From positions 62,001-126,000 of the forward strand of contig NZ_JAAMQZ010000007.1 of NCBI RefSeq assembly GCF_013522825.1: a DNA stretch of 64,000 nucleotides. Direction: 5' to 3'. Source of the stretch: Stutzerimonas stutzeri. GTDB taxonomy: Bacteria > Pseudomonadota > Gammaproteobacteria > Pseudomonadales > Pseudomonadaceae. Shown here piece after piece: positions 45,658 to 55,083 of the stretch. Under the pieces are notes generated by a model, which saw nothing but the letters and a program-made list of their open reading frames with translations, had not been told where the DNA came from and ran no database searches. Every line of letters begins with the position of its first letter. Position 1 is the first letter of the stretch. The position numbers and the translations under genes are program-made.

Positions 45658-45686
45658 AACCTGGGCCGGAGCCCAGGCTCCGGCGC

Positions 45687-47045
45687 TCAGCTACCGGTCG
45701 GCGTGCGCATGGTGACGAACTCTTCAGCCGCCGTCGGGTGAATGCCGATGGTTTCATCGAACACACGCTTGGTGGCGCCGGCCTTCAAAGCCACGGCCAG
45801 CCCCTGCATGATCTCTCCCGCTTCGGGACCCGCCATGTGGCAGCCCAGCACCCTGTCGGTCTCGGCATCGACCACCAGCTTCATCAGGCTGCGTTCCAGG
45901 CTTTCGGTCATGGTCAGCTTCATGGGCCGGAAACGGCTTTCGAACAGCACGAGCTTGTAACCCTGCTCGCGCGCCTGCTCTTCGGTCAGGCCGACGGTGG
46001 CCAGATTCGGCAGGCTGAACACCGCCGTGGCGATGGTGTTGTAATCCACCGCTCGATATTCCTCCGGCTTGAACAACTGCCGCGCCACGGCCATGCCCTC
46101 GGCCAGCGCCACGGGCGTGAGCTGCACGCGACCGATCACGTCACCGATGGCGAGGATCGATGGCACCGAGGTGCAGAAGCTGTCGTTCACCTTGATGAAA
46201 CCGCGTTCATCCAGGGCGATATCGACCTGGTCGAGGCCGAGGTTGTCCAGCATCGGCCTGCGCCCGGTGGCGTAGAACACGCAATCGGCTTCCAGGCTGC
46301 GGCCATCCTTCAGGGTCGCCAGCAGGCTGCCGTCCGGCTGCTTGTCGATACGCGCGATGTCGGCGTTGAACTGCAGATCGACACCCTTCTTGATCATTTC
46401 GTCCTTGAGATGATCACGCAGCGAACCGTCGAAGCCGCGCATGAACAGGTCGCCGCGATAGAGCAGCTTGGTATCGGCACCGCAACCATGGAAGATGGAC
46501 GCGAACTCCACGGCGATATAGCCACCGCCCACCACCAGGACGCGGCGTGGCAAGGCCTCCAGGTAGAAGGCTTCGTTGGAGGTGATCACATGCTCGCTGC
46601 CGGGGAACTCCGGCACATGCGGCCAGCCGCCGGTCGCGATCAGGATATGCCCGGCGCTGTAGCGCTGCCCCTCAACCTCGACGGTATGGCCATCGACCAG
46701 CCGCGCGTGGGCCTGCAACAGGGTCACGCCGCTGTCGACCAGCAGATTCTTGTAGATGCCGTTCAGGCGCTGGATTTCCTGATCCTTGTTGGCGATCAGG
46801 GTTTTCCAGTCGAAGGTCGCGCCGTCGATGCTCCAGCCGTAGCCCTGGGCTTGAGCGAGGTCATCGGCATAGTGAGCGCCGTAGACCAGCAGTTTTTTCG
46901 GGACGCATCCCACGTTGACACAGGTGCCACCCAGATAGCGGCTCTCAGCCACCGCCACCCGCGCACCATAACTCGCCGCGAAGCGCGCGGCCCGAACACC
47001 GCCCGAGCCGGCGCCGATGACGAATAGATCGAAGTCGTAAGCCAT
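45687..47045 (-). CDS. gor: Glutathione-disulfide reductase
   Basis: Reduces oxidised glutathione with NADPH. The 452-residue flavoprotein has the FAD motif [18 protein letters not shown] (about residues 7-24), the redox disulfide [13 protein letters not shown] (about 38-50), the NADPH motif [17 protein letters not shown] (about 168-184) and the C-terminal active His in [20 protein letters not shown] precedes the ATG. It follows galU on the same strand with a gap of about 140 bases... in gene order galU is downstream of it, starting a separate unit. Confidence 0.94.
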   Translation of the reverse strand: MAYDFDLFVIGAGSGGVRAARFAASYGARVAVAESRYLGGTCVNVGCVPKKLLVYGAHYADDLAQAQGYGWSIDGATFDWKTLIANKDQEIQRLNGIYKNLLVDSGVTLLQAHARLVDGHTVEVEGQRYSAGHILIATGGWPHVPEFPGSEHVITSNEAFYLEALPRRVLVVGGGYIAVEFASIFHGCGADTKLLYRGDLFMRGFDGSLRDHLKDEMIKKGVDLQFNADIARIDKQPDGSLLATLKDGRSLEADCVFYATGRRPMLDNLGLDQVDIALDERGFIKVNDSFCTSVPSILAIGDVIGRVQLTPVALAEGMAVARQLFKPEEYRAVDYNTIATAVFSLPNLATVGLTEEQAREQGYKLVLFESRFRPMKLTMTESLERSLMKLVVDAETDRVLGCHMAGPEAGEIMQGLAVALKAGATKRVFDETIGIHPTAAEEFVTMRTPTGS

Positions 47046-47183
47046 TGACCGTTATCTCCCTTCAGGAAGGCGCAGCATAACCCAGGCTTTTCGCCTGCTC
47101 ATCACAGGCGTTTGCATGTGCCCTGGCCTTACCTTCGTCTGTAGGTTACCGAACGCGATCCTGTCTGGCCCACAGGAGCAGAA

Positions 47184-48023
47184 TCAGAATGCCTTGCCGG
47201 TGAGATAGAAGTTTTCGTAGCAGAAGTTTGTCGCGGCGATGTAGCCCTCTGCGCTACCGCAATCGAACCGCTGCCCCTTGAACTTGTATGCCAGCACGCA
47301 GCCATCTTTCGCCTGGCGCATCAGTGCATCGGTGATCTGGATTTCGCCACCCTTGCCCGGTTCGGTCTGCTCGATCAGTTCGAAGATGTCCGGCGTCAGG
47401 ATGTAGCGACCGATGATGGCCAGGTTGGAAGGCGCTTCTTCCGGCTTGGGTTTCTCGACCATATGGCTGACGCGGAAGATATCATCGCGAATCATCTCGC
47501 CAGCGATCACACCGTACTTGCTGGTTTCCTCCGGCGGCACTTCCTGGATGGCGACGATGGAGCAGCGGAACTGGTTGTACAGCTTGACCATCTGCGCCAG
47601 CACAGGATCACCGTCCAGGTTGATACACAGGTCATCGGCCAGTACCACTGCGAACGGCTCATCGCCGATCAGGGGACGACCGCTGAGGATCGCATGGCCG
47701 AGGCCTTTCATTTCCACCTGACGGGTATAGGAAAAACTGCACTCGTCGATGAGGCGGCGGATGCCGACAAGGTATTTTTCCTTGTCGGTATTGCGAATCT
47801 GGTGTTCGAGTTCGTAACTGATATCGAAGTGGTCTTCCAGCGAGCGCTTGCCACGACCGGTAACGACGGCAATCTGGTTGAGCCCTGCCGCCAATGCCTC
47901 TTCAACCCCGTACTGAATCAGGGGCTTGTTCACGACCGGCAGCATTTCCTTGGGCATTGCCTTGGTCGCAGGAAGGAATCGCGTGCCGTAACCGGCCGCA
48001 GGAAAAAGGCATTTCTTGATCAT
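47184..48023 (-). CDS. galU: UTP--glucose-1-phosphate uridylyltransferase
   Basis: Makes UDP-glucose for lipopolysaccharide and exopolysaccharide. The 279-residue product, the usual Pseudomonas length, opens MIKKCLFPAAGYGTRFLPAT with the nucleotide-binding loop. It continues AMPKEMLPVVNKPLIQYGVE and contains AVVLADDLCINLDGDP (about residues 124-139). AAGGAC precedes the ATG at 48023; the longer frame upstream is not conserved. Confidence 0.96.
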   Translation of the reverse strand: MIKKCLFPAAGYGTRFLPATKAMPKEMLPVVNKPLIQYGVEEALAAGLNQIAVVTGRGKRSLEDHFDISYELEHQIRNTDKEKYLVGIRRLIDECSFSYTRQVEMKGLGHAILSGRPLIGDEPFAVVLADDLCINLDGDPVLAQMVKLYNQFRCSIVAIQEVPPEETSKYGVIAGEMIRDDIFRVSHMVEKPKPEEAPSNLAIIGRYILTPDIFELIEQTEPGKGGEIQITDALMRQAKDGCVLAYKFKGQRFDCGSAEGYIAATNFCYENFYLTGKAF

Positions 48024-48613
48024 GTGAGTCCTTGAAGAAATAGGTTCCGGTTGTTGCGCAGCCCCGACGTCGATAGCCGTTGCCCTGCCGCCTCGTCGGC
48101 AGCCCGACGCAGAGGCTACGACCATCGAATTCGAGCGGGGTTCGCGCCTCGGTCACTGCACCAAATGAAAAGTGCATGAAAGAAATGACGGGCGGTAGTT
48201 GACCCGCATGGCGATGCATAGCGTGACGCGTGGCACCAGGAATGCCAAGCCCCCTCCTGCTCGTTTTTCTCGCCTTCGACCTGCATTCGGCAGCAAGCCT
48301 TCGAACAAGGTCAAAACGTCGCACCGGAAAGCCAAACGACTGATCCAGATCATTGAACTGGCGAATAGTCACCCCAGGCGCAGGCTGACGAGCGTCCGGC
48401 AAGACGACCCACTCATACTATGTGAGTATTCACACAAATAGCCTTTGGCCATCAGTCTGGCCGAATGCCGATACCCTTCAAGAAAACCGTTACCGAGCCG
48501 ATAGAGATGTCTGTCGGGGCCGCCTGACAGGGCGACTCGCGAGATATGCAGCCCTCAGCGAGCCGGTAACAACGGCGACTTGGCCACACCAGCAGCAAAT
48601 ACCAAGGAAAACG
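48024..48613. other. Intergenic region between divergent galU and the chemoreceptor gene
   Basis: 590 bases without a supported gene. It carries the galU leader, a palindrome TGTGA-GTAT-TCACA at 48421-48434 and a sigma-28 promoter at 48478-48504. An 80-codon frame at 48199-48441 has no ribosome site and an improbable basic composition. Confidence 0.6.
48478..48504 (+). promoter_or_regulatory. Sigma-28 (FliA) promoter of the chemoreceptor gene
   Basis: TCAA, 15 bases, GCCGATAG matches TAAA-N15-GCCGATAA with one change in each element and exact spacing. FliA control is usual for chemoreceptors, and the start codon is about 110 bases downstream. Confidence 0.65.
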
Positions 48614-50236
48614 ATGAACAGCACTCCCGCTACTCGACAAATGTCTGTCCAGGCGAAGATCAACCTGGCCCTGCTGGTGGTATTCGCGCTGGTGCTTTCC
48701 GCATCCCTGTTCTATGCGGCCATCACCGAGAAACGGCTGGTACTGCAGGTGGTCGAGCAACAGACCAAGGATGCCGCCGACTCCTATTTCGACAGCATCA
48801 ACACCATGATGCTGACCGGTACCATGGCCCAGCGCGATGTACTGCGAAACAAGATCCTGGCTCGCCCCGGCGTGATCGATGCACGCATCATTCGCGGCGA
48901 GTCGGTCAGCTCGGTCTTCGGTCCCGGATACGCGCACCAGGCACCCGCCGATGCACTGGATCAGCGGGCACTGGCTGGCGAGTCCATCATCGAAGTGGTC
49001 CGCGGCCAGAATGGCCGTGTCCTCACCGTCGTCAATCCGATTCTCGGCCACAAGGACTATCGCGGCACCAACTGCCTGACCTGCCACCAGGTGCCGGAAG
49101 ACTCGGTCATGGGCGCGGTGCGCATCAGCTACGACCTGTCCGCGCTGGATAGCGAGGTCGACCGCAACATCATGATTTCCGCCGGCATTCAATTGCTGCT
49201 GCTGCTGGCCGGCCTGCTGGTGATGGGCTACATCATTCGTCGCGTGATCATCAGCCGCATCAACGACATGCGCCACACGATGGAAGCGATGACCGAGAAT
49301 GAAGACCTCAGTCGTGCCGTCGCCATCCATGCCGAAGACGAAGTCGGCGCCATGGGCCATGCCTTCAACCGCATGATCGGCAAGTTCCGTCACAGTCTCG
49401 AAGCGGTTGCGGGGGTTACGCGCAACCTGGGTGAAGTGTCGAAACGTGTCTCCAACGTGGCCGAGAAGACCCATTCGGCGGTCATGGAACAGCGCAACGA
49501 AACCGACATGGTCGCCTCGGCCATGAACGAAATGAGCGCCACCGTGCAGGAAGTGGCGCGCCATGCAACCCAGACGGCTTCAGCCTCGAGCGGCGCGGAC
49601 GATGAATCCAGGCTGGGCGTTCGGGTCGCCACCGAAGCGCTGGACGGTATCGAAGTGCTGATACGTGACATCGAAAATGCCGCCCAGGTGATCAAGCAGG
49701 TGGAAGCCGATAGTGTCAGCATCGGCATGGTGCTGAGTGTGATCAACGGCATCGCCGAACAGACCAACCTGCTGGCCCTCAACGCCGCCATCGAAGCGGC
49801 ACGGGCAGGCGAACAGGGGCGCGGGTTCGCCGTGGTCGCCGACGAAGTGCGTACCCTCGCCTCGCGCACGCAAAAATCCACCGAGGAAATCCAGGCCACC
49901 ATCGAACAGCTGCAAAACGGCGTGCGCAACGCGGTCAAGGCCATGGAAGAAGCTCAGGTCAAGGCTCATGATGGCTCGGACAGCGTCGCCAAGGTTGCCC
50001 AGAGCCTCAACGTGATCGCCGGTGAAGTCGGCACCATCAACGACATGAACACCCAGATCGCCACCGCCGCCGAGGAACAAAGCGCGGTAGCCGAAGAGAT
50101 CAACCGCAACATCACCACCATCAGCGTCATCGCCGATACCACCTCGACCGATGCCGAGCAGACCTCACAGATCAGCGAAGAACTGGTGCGCCTGGCCGCC
50201 GAGCTGAATCGGCTGGTCAGCCAGTTCAAGCTGTAA
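48614..50236 (+). CDS. Methyl-accepting chemotaxis protein with a c-type haem motif
   Basis: A 540-residue transmembrane chemoreceptor. TM1 is at about residues 15-36 and TM2 at about 186-210, with a periplasmic domain of ~150 residues between. That domain holds CLTCH (154-158), a CxxCH haem-c attachment motif, in [20 protein letters not shown], close to TM2. HAMP follows at about 211-265, and the signalling domain has the receptor tip [23 protein letters not shown] shortened here to its core [20 protein letters not shown]. The start [15 protein letters not shown] has AAGGAAA upstream. The likely stimulus is redox state, oxygen or NO sensed by a covalently bound periplasmic haem, by analogy with DUF3365/Tll0287-like sensors. 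Confidence 0.9.
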   Translation: MNSTPATRQMSVQAKINLALLVVFALVLSASLFYAAITEKRLVLQVVEQQTKDAADSYFDSINTMMLTGTMAQRDVLRNKILARPGVIDARIIRGESVSSVFGPGYAHQAPADALDQRALAGESIIEVVRGQNGRVLTVVNPILGHKDYRGTNCLTCHQVPEDSVMGAVRISYDLSALDSEVDRNIMISAGIQLLLLLAGLLVMGYIIRRVIISRINDMRHTMEAMTENEDLSRAVAIHAEDEVGAMGHAFNRMIGKFRHSLEAVAGVTRNLGEVSKRVSNVAEKTHSAVMEQRNETDMVASAMNEMSATVQEVARHATQTASASSGADDESRLGVRVATEALDGIEVLIRDIENAAQVIKQVEADSVSIGMVLSVINGIAEQTNLLALNAAIEAARAGEQGRGFAVVADEVRTLASRTQKSTEEIQATIEQLQNGVRNAVKAMEEAQVKAHDGSDSVAKVAQSLNVIAGEVGTINDMNTQIATAAEEQSAVAEEINRNITTISVIADTTSTDAEQTSQISEELVRLAAELNRLVSQFKL

Positions 50237-50251
50237 GGTCGCGCTGCCACC

Positions 50252-50277
50252 GAAGCCGGGCCTCTGGCCCGGCTTTT
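50252..50277 (+). terminator. Terminator after the chemoreceptor gene
   Basis: AAGCCGGGCC pairs perfectly with GGCCCGGCTT around a three-base loop, ending in TTTT. Confidence 0.9.
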
Positions 50278-50422
50278 GCGTTACAGCGTTGCCGTACCAT
50301 TCTTGATCTGGGACAGCCGGCCAATGGGCTAGAATCGTCGATAATTCACGTCAGATGCTGTCGGCTGGCCGGTGAACATCCCGGCCAGCCAGAACCCTAT
50401 CAACCGCAAGGTGAAATTAAAT

Positions 50423-51811
50423 ATGGACCAAACGCCGAGCTTCAACCGCGCCCTGGTCGAGAAATATGACCGTCCAGGTCCCCGCTATACCTCCTATCCC
50501 ACCGCGCCCCAGTTCCATCAGGCCTTCGCCATTGATGACTACCGCAGTGCTGCCCAGGAGACCAACGAGGCCGATGCGCCAAAACCTCTGTCGGTGTACA
50601 TCCATATCCCCTTCTGCAAAAGCCTCTGCTACTACTGCGCCTGCAACAAGATCATCACCCACAAGACCGAACGTGCCGTTGAGTACCTGGAATACCTCAA
50701 GCGTGAAATCCAGATGCAGGGCGCGCTGTTCGACCGCTCGCGCAAGCTGACCCAGCTGCACCTGGGCGGCGGCACCCCGACCTACTTCACCAGCGAACAG
50801 CTGGCGGACCTGATGGCGACACTGCATCAGGCGTTCAACATGGACGACAGCGACAATCACGAATTCTCGCTTGAAGTCGACCCGCGCACCGTGACGCCCG
50901 AGCAGATTCACGGGTTGCGCAAGCTGGGCTTCAACCGTTTGAGCTTCGGCGTGCAGGACTTCGACGAACAGGTTCAGATCGCAGTCAATCGCATCCAGAC
51001 CGAAGAGCAGACCCGCGAACTGGTCGAGGCTGCCCGCGCCGCCAGATTCAAGTCCATCAGTGTCGACCTGATCTACGGCCTGCCGCTGCAGACCGTCGAC
51101 AGCTTCAACACCACGCTGGACAAGATCATCGACATCCGTCCGGATCGCATCGCCGCCTACAGCTACGCGCACCTGCCGGAGCTGGTGCGCGCGCAGAAGC
51201 TGATCCGCCCCGAAGACATGCCGCCGCCCGAGCGCAAACTGGAACTGCTGGAGCTGACCATCAGGCGCCTGACCGACGCCGGTTACGTCTATATCGGCAT
51301 GGATCACTTCTCCCTGCCCGAGGACGAGCTGACCCTGGCCCGCGCCAACGGCACCCTGCAGCGTAACTTCCAGGGCTATTCCACCCATGCCGATTGCGAC
51401 CTGATAGGCCTGGGCATTTCCTCCATCGGCAAGGTCGGCAACAGCTACAGCCAGAACGTGAAGGAACTGTCGCAATATTACGCACGCCTGAACGAAGGCA
51501 TGCTGCCGGTGCAGCGCGGCTACAAGCTCAGCGAGGACGACCGCCTGCGTCGCGACGTGATCATCTCGCTGATGTGTCATGGCCGTATCGATTTCGCCGA
51601 GATGGAACAGCGTTATGGCATCGTCTTCAAGGACTACTTCGCCGAATCGCTGGCACAACTGAGTGAACATGTGGCCGATGGCCTGGTGGAGATCCGCGAC
51701 GATGCCCTGCTGCTACTGCCCCAGGGTCACCTGATGATGCGCAACGTGGCCATGGCCTTCGATGCCTATCTCGGTGGCGAGCAGCGGGGGCGGTTCTCGC
51801 GCACCGTCTGA
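50423..51811 (+). CDS. hemN: Oxygen-independent coproporphyrinogen III oxidase
   Basis: HemN is a radical-SAM enzyme that decarboxylates coproporphyrinogen III under low oxygen in haem synthesis. The 462-residue product starts MDQTPSFNRALVEKYDRPGP. The 4Fe-4S cluster motif is IHIPFCKSLCYYCAC (Cys65, 69 and 72), followed by LHLGGGTPTY and LEVDPRTVT. AAGGTGA precedes the ATG at 50423. In Pseudomonas it is usually controlled by ANR; only a TTGAT half-site near 50306 is visible. A terminator follows. Confidence 0.95.
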   Translation: MDQTPSFNRALVEKYDRPGPRYTSYPTAPQFHQAFAIDDYRSAAQETNEADAPKPLSVYIHIPFCKSLCYYCACNKIITHKTERAVEYLEYLKREIQMQGALFDRSRKLTQLHLGGGTPTYFTSEQLADLMATLHQAFNMDDSDNHEFSLEVDPRTVTPEQIHGLRKLGFNRLSFGVQDFDEQVQIAVNRIQTEEQTRELVEAARAARFKSISVDLIYGLPLQTVDSFNTTLDKIIDIRPDRIAAYSYAHLPELVRAQKLIRPEDMPPPERKLELLELTIRRLTDAGYVYIGMDHFSLPEDELTLARANGTLQRNFQGYSTHADCDLIGLGISSIGKVGNSYSQNVKELSQYYARLNEGMLPVQRGYKLSEDDRLRRDVIISLMCHGRIDFAEMEQRYGIVFKDYFAESLAQLSEHVADGLVEIRDDALLLLPQGHLMMRNVAMAFDAYLGGEQRGRFSRTV

Positions 51812-51844
51812 CCGGACGCGAAAAGACAGACGCAGACAGACGGA

Positions 51845-51875
51845 CGGGGCAGGATTTCGTATCCTGCCCCGTTTT
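51845..51875 (+). terminator. Terminator after hemN
   Basis: CGGGGCAGGAT pairs with ATCCTGCCCCG around TTCGT and ends in TTTT. Confidence 0.93.
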
Positions 51876-51893
51876 CGCTCCTGAGAAGTGTTC

Positions 51894-52805
51894 ATGTCTG
51901 CCAATCCCACCCCTTTTGCCCGCCACATTGCCGTGTTGATGCTGCTGTGCCTGGGCTGCGCGTTCGCAGGCAACCATATCGCCGCCCGTGTCGCCTTCGA
52001 TGATGGCGCCGGCGTGCTGCTGGCCATCCTGACGCGCTCCGGCGGCACCCTGCTGGCCCTGACGGCACTGGTGTTCTGGCAGCGCCAGACCATTCGATTA
52101 TCCACCGCAAGCGTCCGCTGGCAACTGCTGCTGGGCCTGCTTATCGCCACCCAGAGCCTGTTTCTATATTCCGCCGTAGCGCGGATTCCCGTGGCGCTGG
52201 CGCTGCTGGTGGCCAATGTCTTCCCCATTATTCTGGCGCTACTGACCTGGGGCCTGGGCGGCCCGAGACCCACCGCGCGCAACGCCGTACTCATGGGAGT
52301 GATACTGCTCGGGTTATTGCTGGTGCTCGACATTCCGGGCCAGTTGCGCGGCGGCGCAGACCTCGACGCGCAGTGGATGGTCGGCGTGGCGCTGGCCTTC
52401 GGCGCCGCCTGCGCATTCGCCAGCGCACTATGGGTCACCGATCACAGACTGTCCCAGGTACGTGGTTCGGTGCGTAGCCTGCTGACCATGCTGGTGGTGT
52501 TCTGCAGCGCAGCAATTGCTGGCGCCAGCGATGCGCTGCCCGGCGCGCTGAATACGCCGGCCACAGCCAGTGGCTGGTTCGCCCTGCTGATCCTGATGGT
52601 GCTCTATGGCACTGGCTTCATCACACTGTTCATCTCCATCCCGCGGCTGGATATGCCGCGCAATGCGCCGGTCATGAACATCGAGCCGTTGGCGACGCTG
52701 GTGATGGGCTGGCTGGTACTGGGACAGATGCTGTCTGCGATACAGATTCTCGGCGGCGCCGTCGTGGTCGCGGGAATCGTCCTGCTGACCTATCGACGAG
52801 CCTGA
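51894..52805 (+). CDS. EamA/DMT-family permease
   Basis: A 303-residue inner-membrane transporter with ten hydrophobic helices in two EamA repeats (about residues 8-140 and 155-300). Visible motifs are GCAFAGNHIAARVAF in the first repeat, VANVFPIILALLTW at its end, and PVMNIEPLATLVMGWLVLGQ in the second. These families export metabolites such as amino acids; the substrate cannot be told. The ATG at 51894 is chosen over a GTG two codons earlier. Confidence 0.85.
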   Translation: MSANPTPFARHIAVLMLLCLGCAFAGNHIAARVAFDDGAGVLLAILTRSGGTLLALTALVFWQRQTIRLSTASVRWQLLLGLLIATQSLFLYSAVARIPVALALLVANVFPIILALLTWGLGGPRPTARNAVLMGVILLGLLLVLDIPGQLRGGADLDAQWMVGVALAFGAACAFASALWVTDHRLSQVRGSVRSLLTMLVVFCSAAIAGASDALPGALNTPATASGWFALLILMVLYGTGFITLFISIPRLDMPRNAPVMNIEPLATLVMGWLVLGQMLSAIQILGGAVVVAGIVLLTYRRA

Positions 52806-52830
52806 ACGGAGAAACCTGAAATGATGACAA

Positions 52831-52917
52831 TGGTGCCCGAAGCCGGACTCGAACCGGCATGACCTTGCGGTCGAGAGATTTTAAGTCTCCTGCGTCTACC
52901 GATTTCGCCATTCGGGC
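52831..52917 (-). tRNA. tRNA-Leu (anticodon TAA)
   Basis: An 87-nt tRNA with a long variable arm and encoded CCA. The anticodon loop CTTAAAA gives TAA. It lies downstream of tRNA-Cys on the minus strand. Confidence 0.95.
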
Positions 52918-52986
52918 GGTAGTGCATTCAAGAGGTCGGACTATATACAGCCCGGATCACCCTCGCAAGTTAAGCTGGAAATAGAA

Positions 52987-53019
52987 AAAGCCCCGTAAAT
53001 CAAAGATCTACGGGGCTTT
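52987..53019 (-). terminator. Hairpin between tRNA-Cys and tRNA-Leu
   Basis: AAAGCCCCGTA pairs with TACGGGGCTTT around an eleven-base loop. On the minus strand the stem ends in a T-rich CTTTTTC stretch, so it could partially terminate or mark a processing point between the two tRNAs. Confidence 0.6.
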
Positions 53020-53024
53020 CAATA

Positions 53025-53098
53025 TGGAGGCCGATGTCGGAATCGAACCGGCGTACACGGATTTGCAATCCGCTGCATAACCACTCTGCCAACCGGCC
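53025..53098 (-). tRNA. tRNA-Cys (anticodon GCA)
   Basis: A 74-nt cloverleaf with encoded CCA. The loop TTGCAAA gives GCA. In Pseudomonas the usual order is tRNA-Gly, tRNA-Cys, tRNA-Leu; here the tRNA-Gly position is taken by the ICE end. Confidence 0.95.
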
Positions 53099-53144
53099 TC
53101 AAAACGAAAGCGCCGCACGTTGATGCGGCGCAATCTTTACAAAC

Positions 53145-53162
53145 TGGAGCGGGAAACGAGAC
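53145..53162 (-). other. ICE attachment site (copy of tRNA-Gly 3' end)
   Basis: On the minus strand it reads GTCTCGTTTCCCGCTCCA, the last 18 bases of Pseudomonas tRNA-Gly(GCC) including CCA and the known attachment core of ICEclc. It is not part of any complete tRNA here, so it marks a recombined end. Host tRNA-Cys is 46 bases to the left. Confidence 0.92.
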
Positions 53163-53163
53163 T

Positions 53164-53599
53164 AGAGCCTAGCCCACAACCTTTTGATTTAAAAGGATTT
53201 TCCGCAACTGCTGCCTAGGCAACGGACACAATTATGGACTTGTTCGAACAGGCAGGCAAGCCCCCCGCCAATTTTCTTTCGAGATAGTCCTTCGCCTGGT
53301 TACCAATCCAGCCACCTGCAGCGGCTATAGGGCGCTTCTCCCCTGAGCGTCACCTGCCTCCACTGAGCACCTCATAATCGCCGTCATTTGAGACACAGCG
53401 CTCAATCCCGCCAGATAGCACGATCATTTAATGCTGAGCGTCGCAAATTTCCATTGCTTCGATGTCTGGTCTTTAGATCACAAAACGCGAAGCGGAATCC
53501 CGGACGAAAACCCGATCACGAATCGTCACGAGATAGTTTCCCGCCTCAACTGCGCCGGTTCATTGGTGAGAACCGCAACACCGTACGGAGAAAACCAAC
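53164..53599. other. ICE end, non-coding, upstream of the LysR gene
   Basis: No gene is supported in these 436 bases. A run of TTTTGATTTAAAAGG lies near 53191. A candidate minus-strand promoter at 53231-53259 points out of the ICE. The right part must hold the LysR gene promoter; nothing else is recognised. Confidence 0.6.
53231..53259 (-). promoter_or_regulatory. Candidate outward-facing promoter at the ICE end (Pcirc-like)
   Basis: On the minus strand TTGCCT, 17 bases, CATAAT gives 4/6 and 5/6 matches to the sigma-70 consensus with optimal spacing. It points across the attachment site toward tRNA-Cys. ICEclc has an outward promoter (Pcirc) in this place that drives the integrase gene once the element circularises. 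Confidence 0.45.
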
Positions 53600-54499
53600 A
53601 TGAGGATGCGCCATCTTCATTACTTCTTGGTCGTCGCGGAGGAACTGAGCTATTCGCGTGCAGCTGCCAGAGTCCATATCGAACCCTCCCCTCTCTCCCG
53701 GGCCATCAAGGAACTGGAAACGGACTTGGGGGTTCGCTTGTTCCAACGCGCCAGAGGGCGCATTTGTTTGACTTGGGCGGGTGAGGTTTTCCGAGAGGAA
53801 GCCCGGAGAATGCTTACTTTCATGGAGGGCGCGCGGACTCGCGTGAGCGCGGCAGCGCGAGGATACCGGGGCCGACTGCGCATAGGCCTGGCCGACGGGC
53901 TCGCCCAACCTCGATTGACACGATTGTTGGCCCGCTGCCGTGAGGAAGAACCTCTTACTGAGGTGAGAATCATCGAAATGACGGTCAAGGAGATGAACAA
54001 TGCGCTAGGGCACGACCAGATTGACGCTGGATTCACTGTGCACACCGAACTCAACAATGGATACGTTAAAGAAGTCGTCTGGACAGACCGCCCTGCGATC
54101 GCAATTCCCAGGAACCATCCGCTCCTTGCTCTTGAAAAAATTCCTCTCCAAGAGGTTGCTCGACACGCGCTGGTTCTTTGCCATCCCGAGCTTTGCTCAG
54201 GCGGGCACGATGTCATTCGCCGCTGGTTCCACGAGTACACATTGCCTTTTCCTGCGGTGGCCGAATATGTCTCGGGGCATGAGCCAATGATGATGCTCGT
54301 GGCTTCGGGTTACGGCATTGGCGTCGGATTGGCGTCGCAAATAACCTTGTATAGTCACCCAGACGTTATCGTTCGCCCCGTCACTGATGATGTCCCATGT
54401 ACGCCAACATTCATTACCCTGCTTGATCAGCCGCCATCTGAAGAGCTGAGCAGGTTCATCACTCGTGCCCAGCAAGTTGGTGAACTGATTGCTATCTAA
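53600..54499 (+). CDS. bisR: LysR-type regulator, BisR-like
   Basis: A 299-residue LysR regulator. The winged helix-turn-helix is at about residues 3-62 (HLHYFLVVAEELSYSRAAAR, then IKELETDLGVRLFQRARG) and the effector-binding domain at about 90-295. It is the first gene inside the ICE end and directly precedes the alpA operon. That is the position of bisR in ICEclc, whose product activates the alpA promoter to start transfer competence. GGAG lies nine bases before the ATG. The LysR call is firm; the BisR assignment rests on position and neighbours. Confidence 0.8.
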   Translation: MRMRHLHYFLVVAEELSYSRAAARVHIEPSPLSRAIKELETDLGVRLFQRARGRICLTWAGEVFREEARRMLTFMEGARTRVSAAARGYRGRLRIGLADGLAQPRLTRLLARCREEEPLTEVRIIEMTVKEMNNALGHDQIDAGFTVHTELNNGYVKEVVWTDRPAIAIPRNHPLLALEKIPLQEVARHALVLCHPELCSGGHDVIRRWFHEYTLPFPAVAEYVSGHEPMMMLVASGYGIGVGLASQITLYSHPDVIVRPVTDDVPCTPTFITLLDQPPSEELSRFITRAQQVGELIAI

Positions 54500-55083
54500 A
54501 TAAATTCCGCAATTGAGAAAGTCTGGCTACAACGGTCATTGCTTAGGCCATGTTGTTTTAGTCACTTGCTTGACCACAAAAGTCACGCTATCGCGGAATA
54601 ACTACTAGGACCACATGGGGCCGACCGGATATTTTTCCTTCATGGACCTTTCCAGGGATGGTCTGAGAATCTCTTCTCCAAGAAATCAGCTCAGTAAGCA
54701 TGCGCCTTACAAGCCTGTCATTCCGTAAAAATCGGCCTTTTCTTAGCTCTCTCAGCAGCATGTGAAAAATCGGTCTTTCTTCGCATGACTTTTTCCGTCA
54801 GCTGAATAGCAACAGATATCAATCTATTAATCCGCTAACTCCGCCGAGCGGGTCCGCTAATTTTTTAATCTTGATTGGCACGGTCACGCTACCAATAGTG
54901 CATCGCCTGCGGGTTGCCTTGGTGGTGTTCACCATCAAGTAGTAGGAAATCGGAACAGCCAAGCGCCATTTCGATGAATCCGGTGGTCAGCACAAACCGA
55001 TTGCTTGATGCGCTAACGGGATGACGCTCGCTTACTACGAGCCACGCCTTACGAGTGCTGCCAAGCATAAAGGAGTGACCACA
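54500..55083 (+). promoter_or_regulatory. alpA operon control region with a 20-bp direct repeat
   Basis: These 584 bases lack a supported gene and the left half is AT-rich compared with the rest of the ICE. GTAAAAATCGGCCTTTTCTT (54725-54744) recurs with three or four changes as GTGAAAAATCGGTCTTTCTT (54763-54782), 38 bases apart. They are candidate activator sites for the alpA promoter. AAGGAG at the right end is the alpA ribosome site. Confidence 0.55.

Noticed and set aside
48421..48434. CRP/Vfr-type site TGTGA-GTAT-TCACA
   Set aside because: The spacer is four bases instead of six, so it is kept only as a palindrome in the intergenic note.
50304..50320. ANR box before hemN
   Set aside because: Only the TTGAT half is present; the second half does not resemble ATCAA.
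53025..53098. tRNA-Cys as the ICE integration target
   Set aside because: Its 3' end faces away from the ICE; the 18-bp fragment matches tRNA-Gly, not tRNA-Cys.
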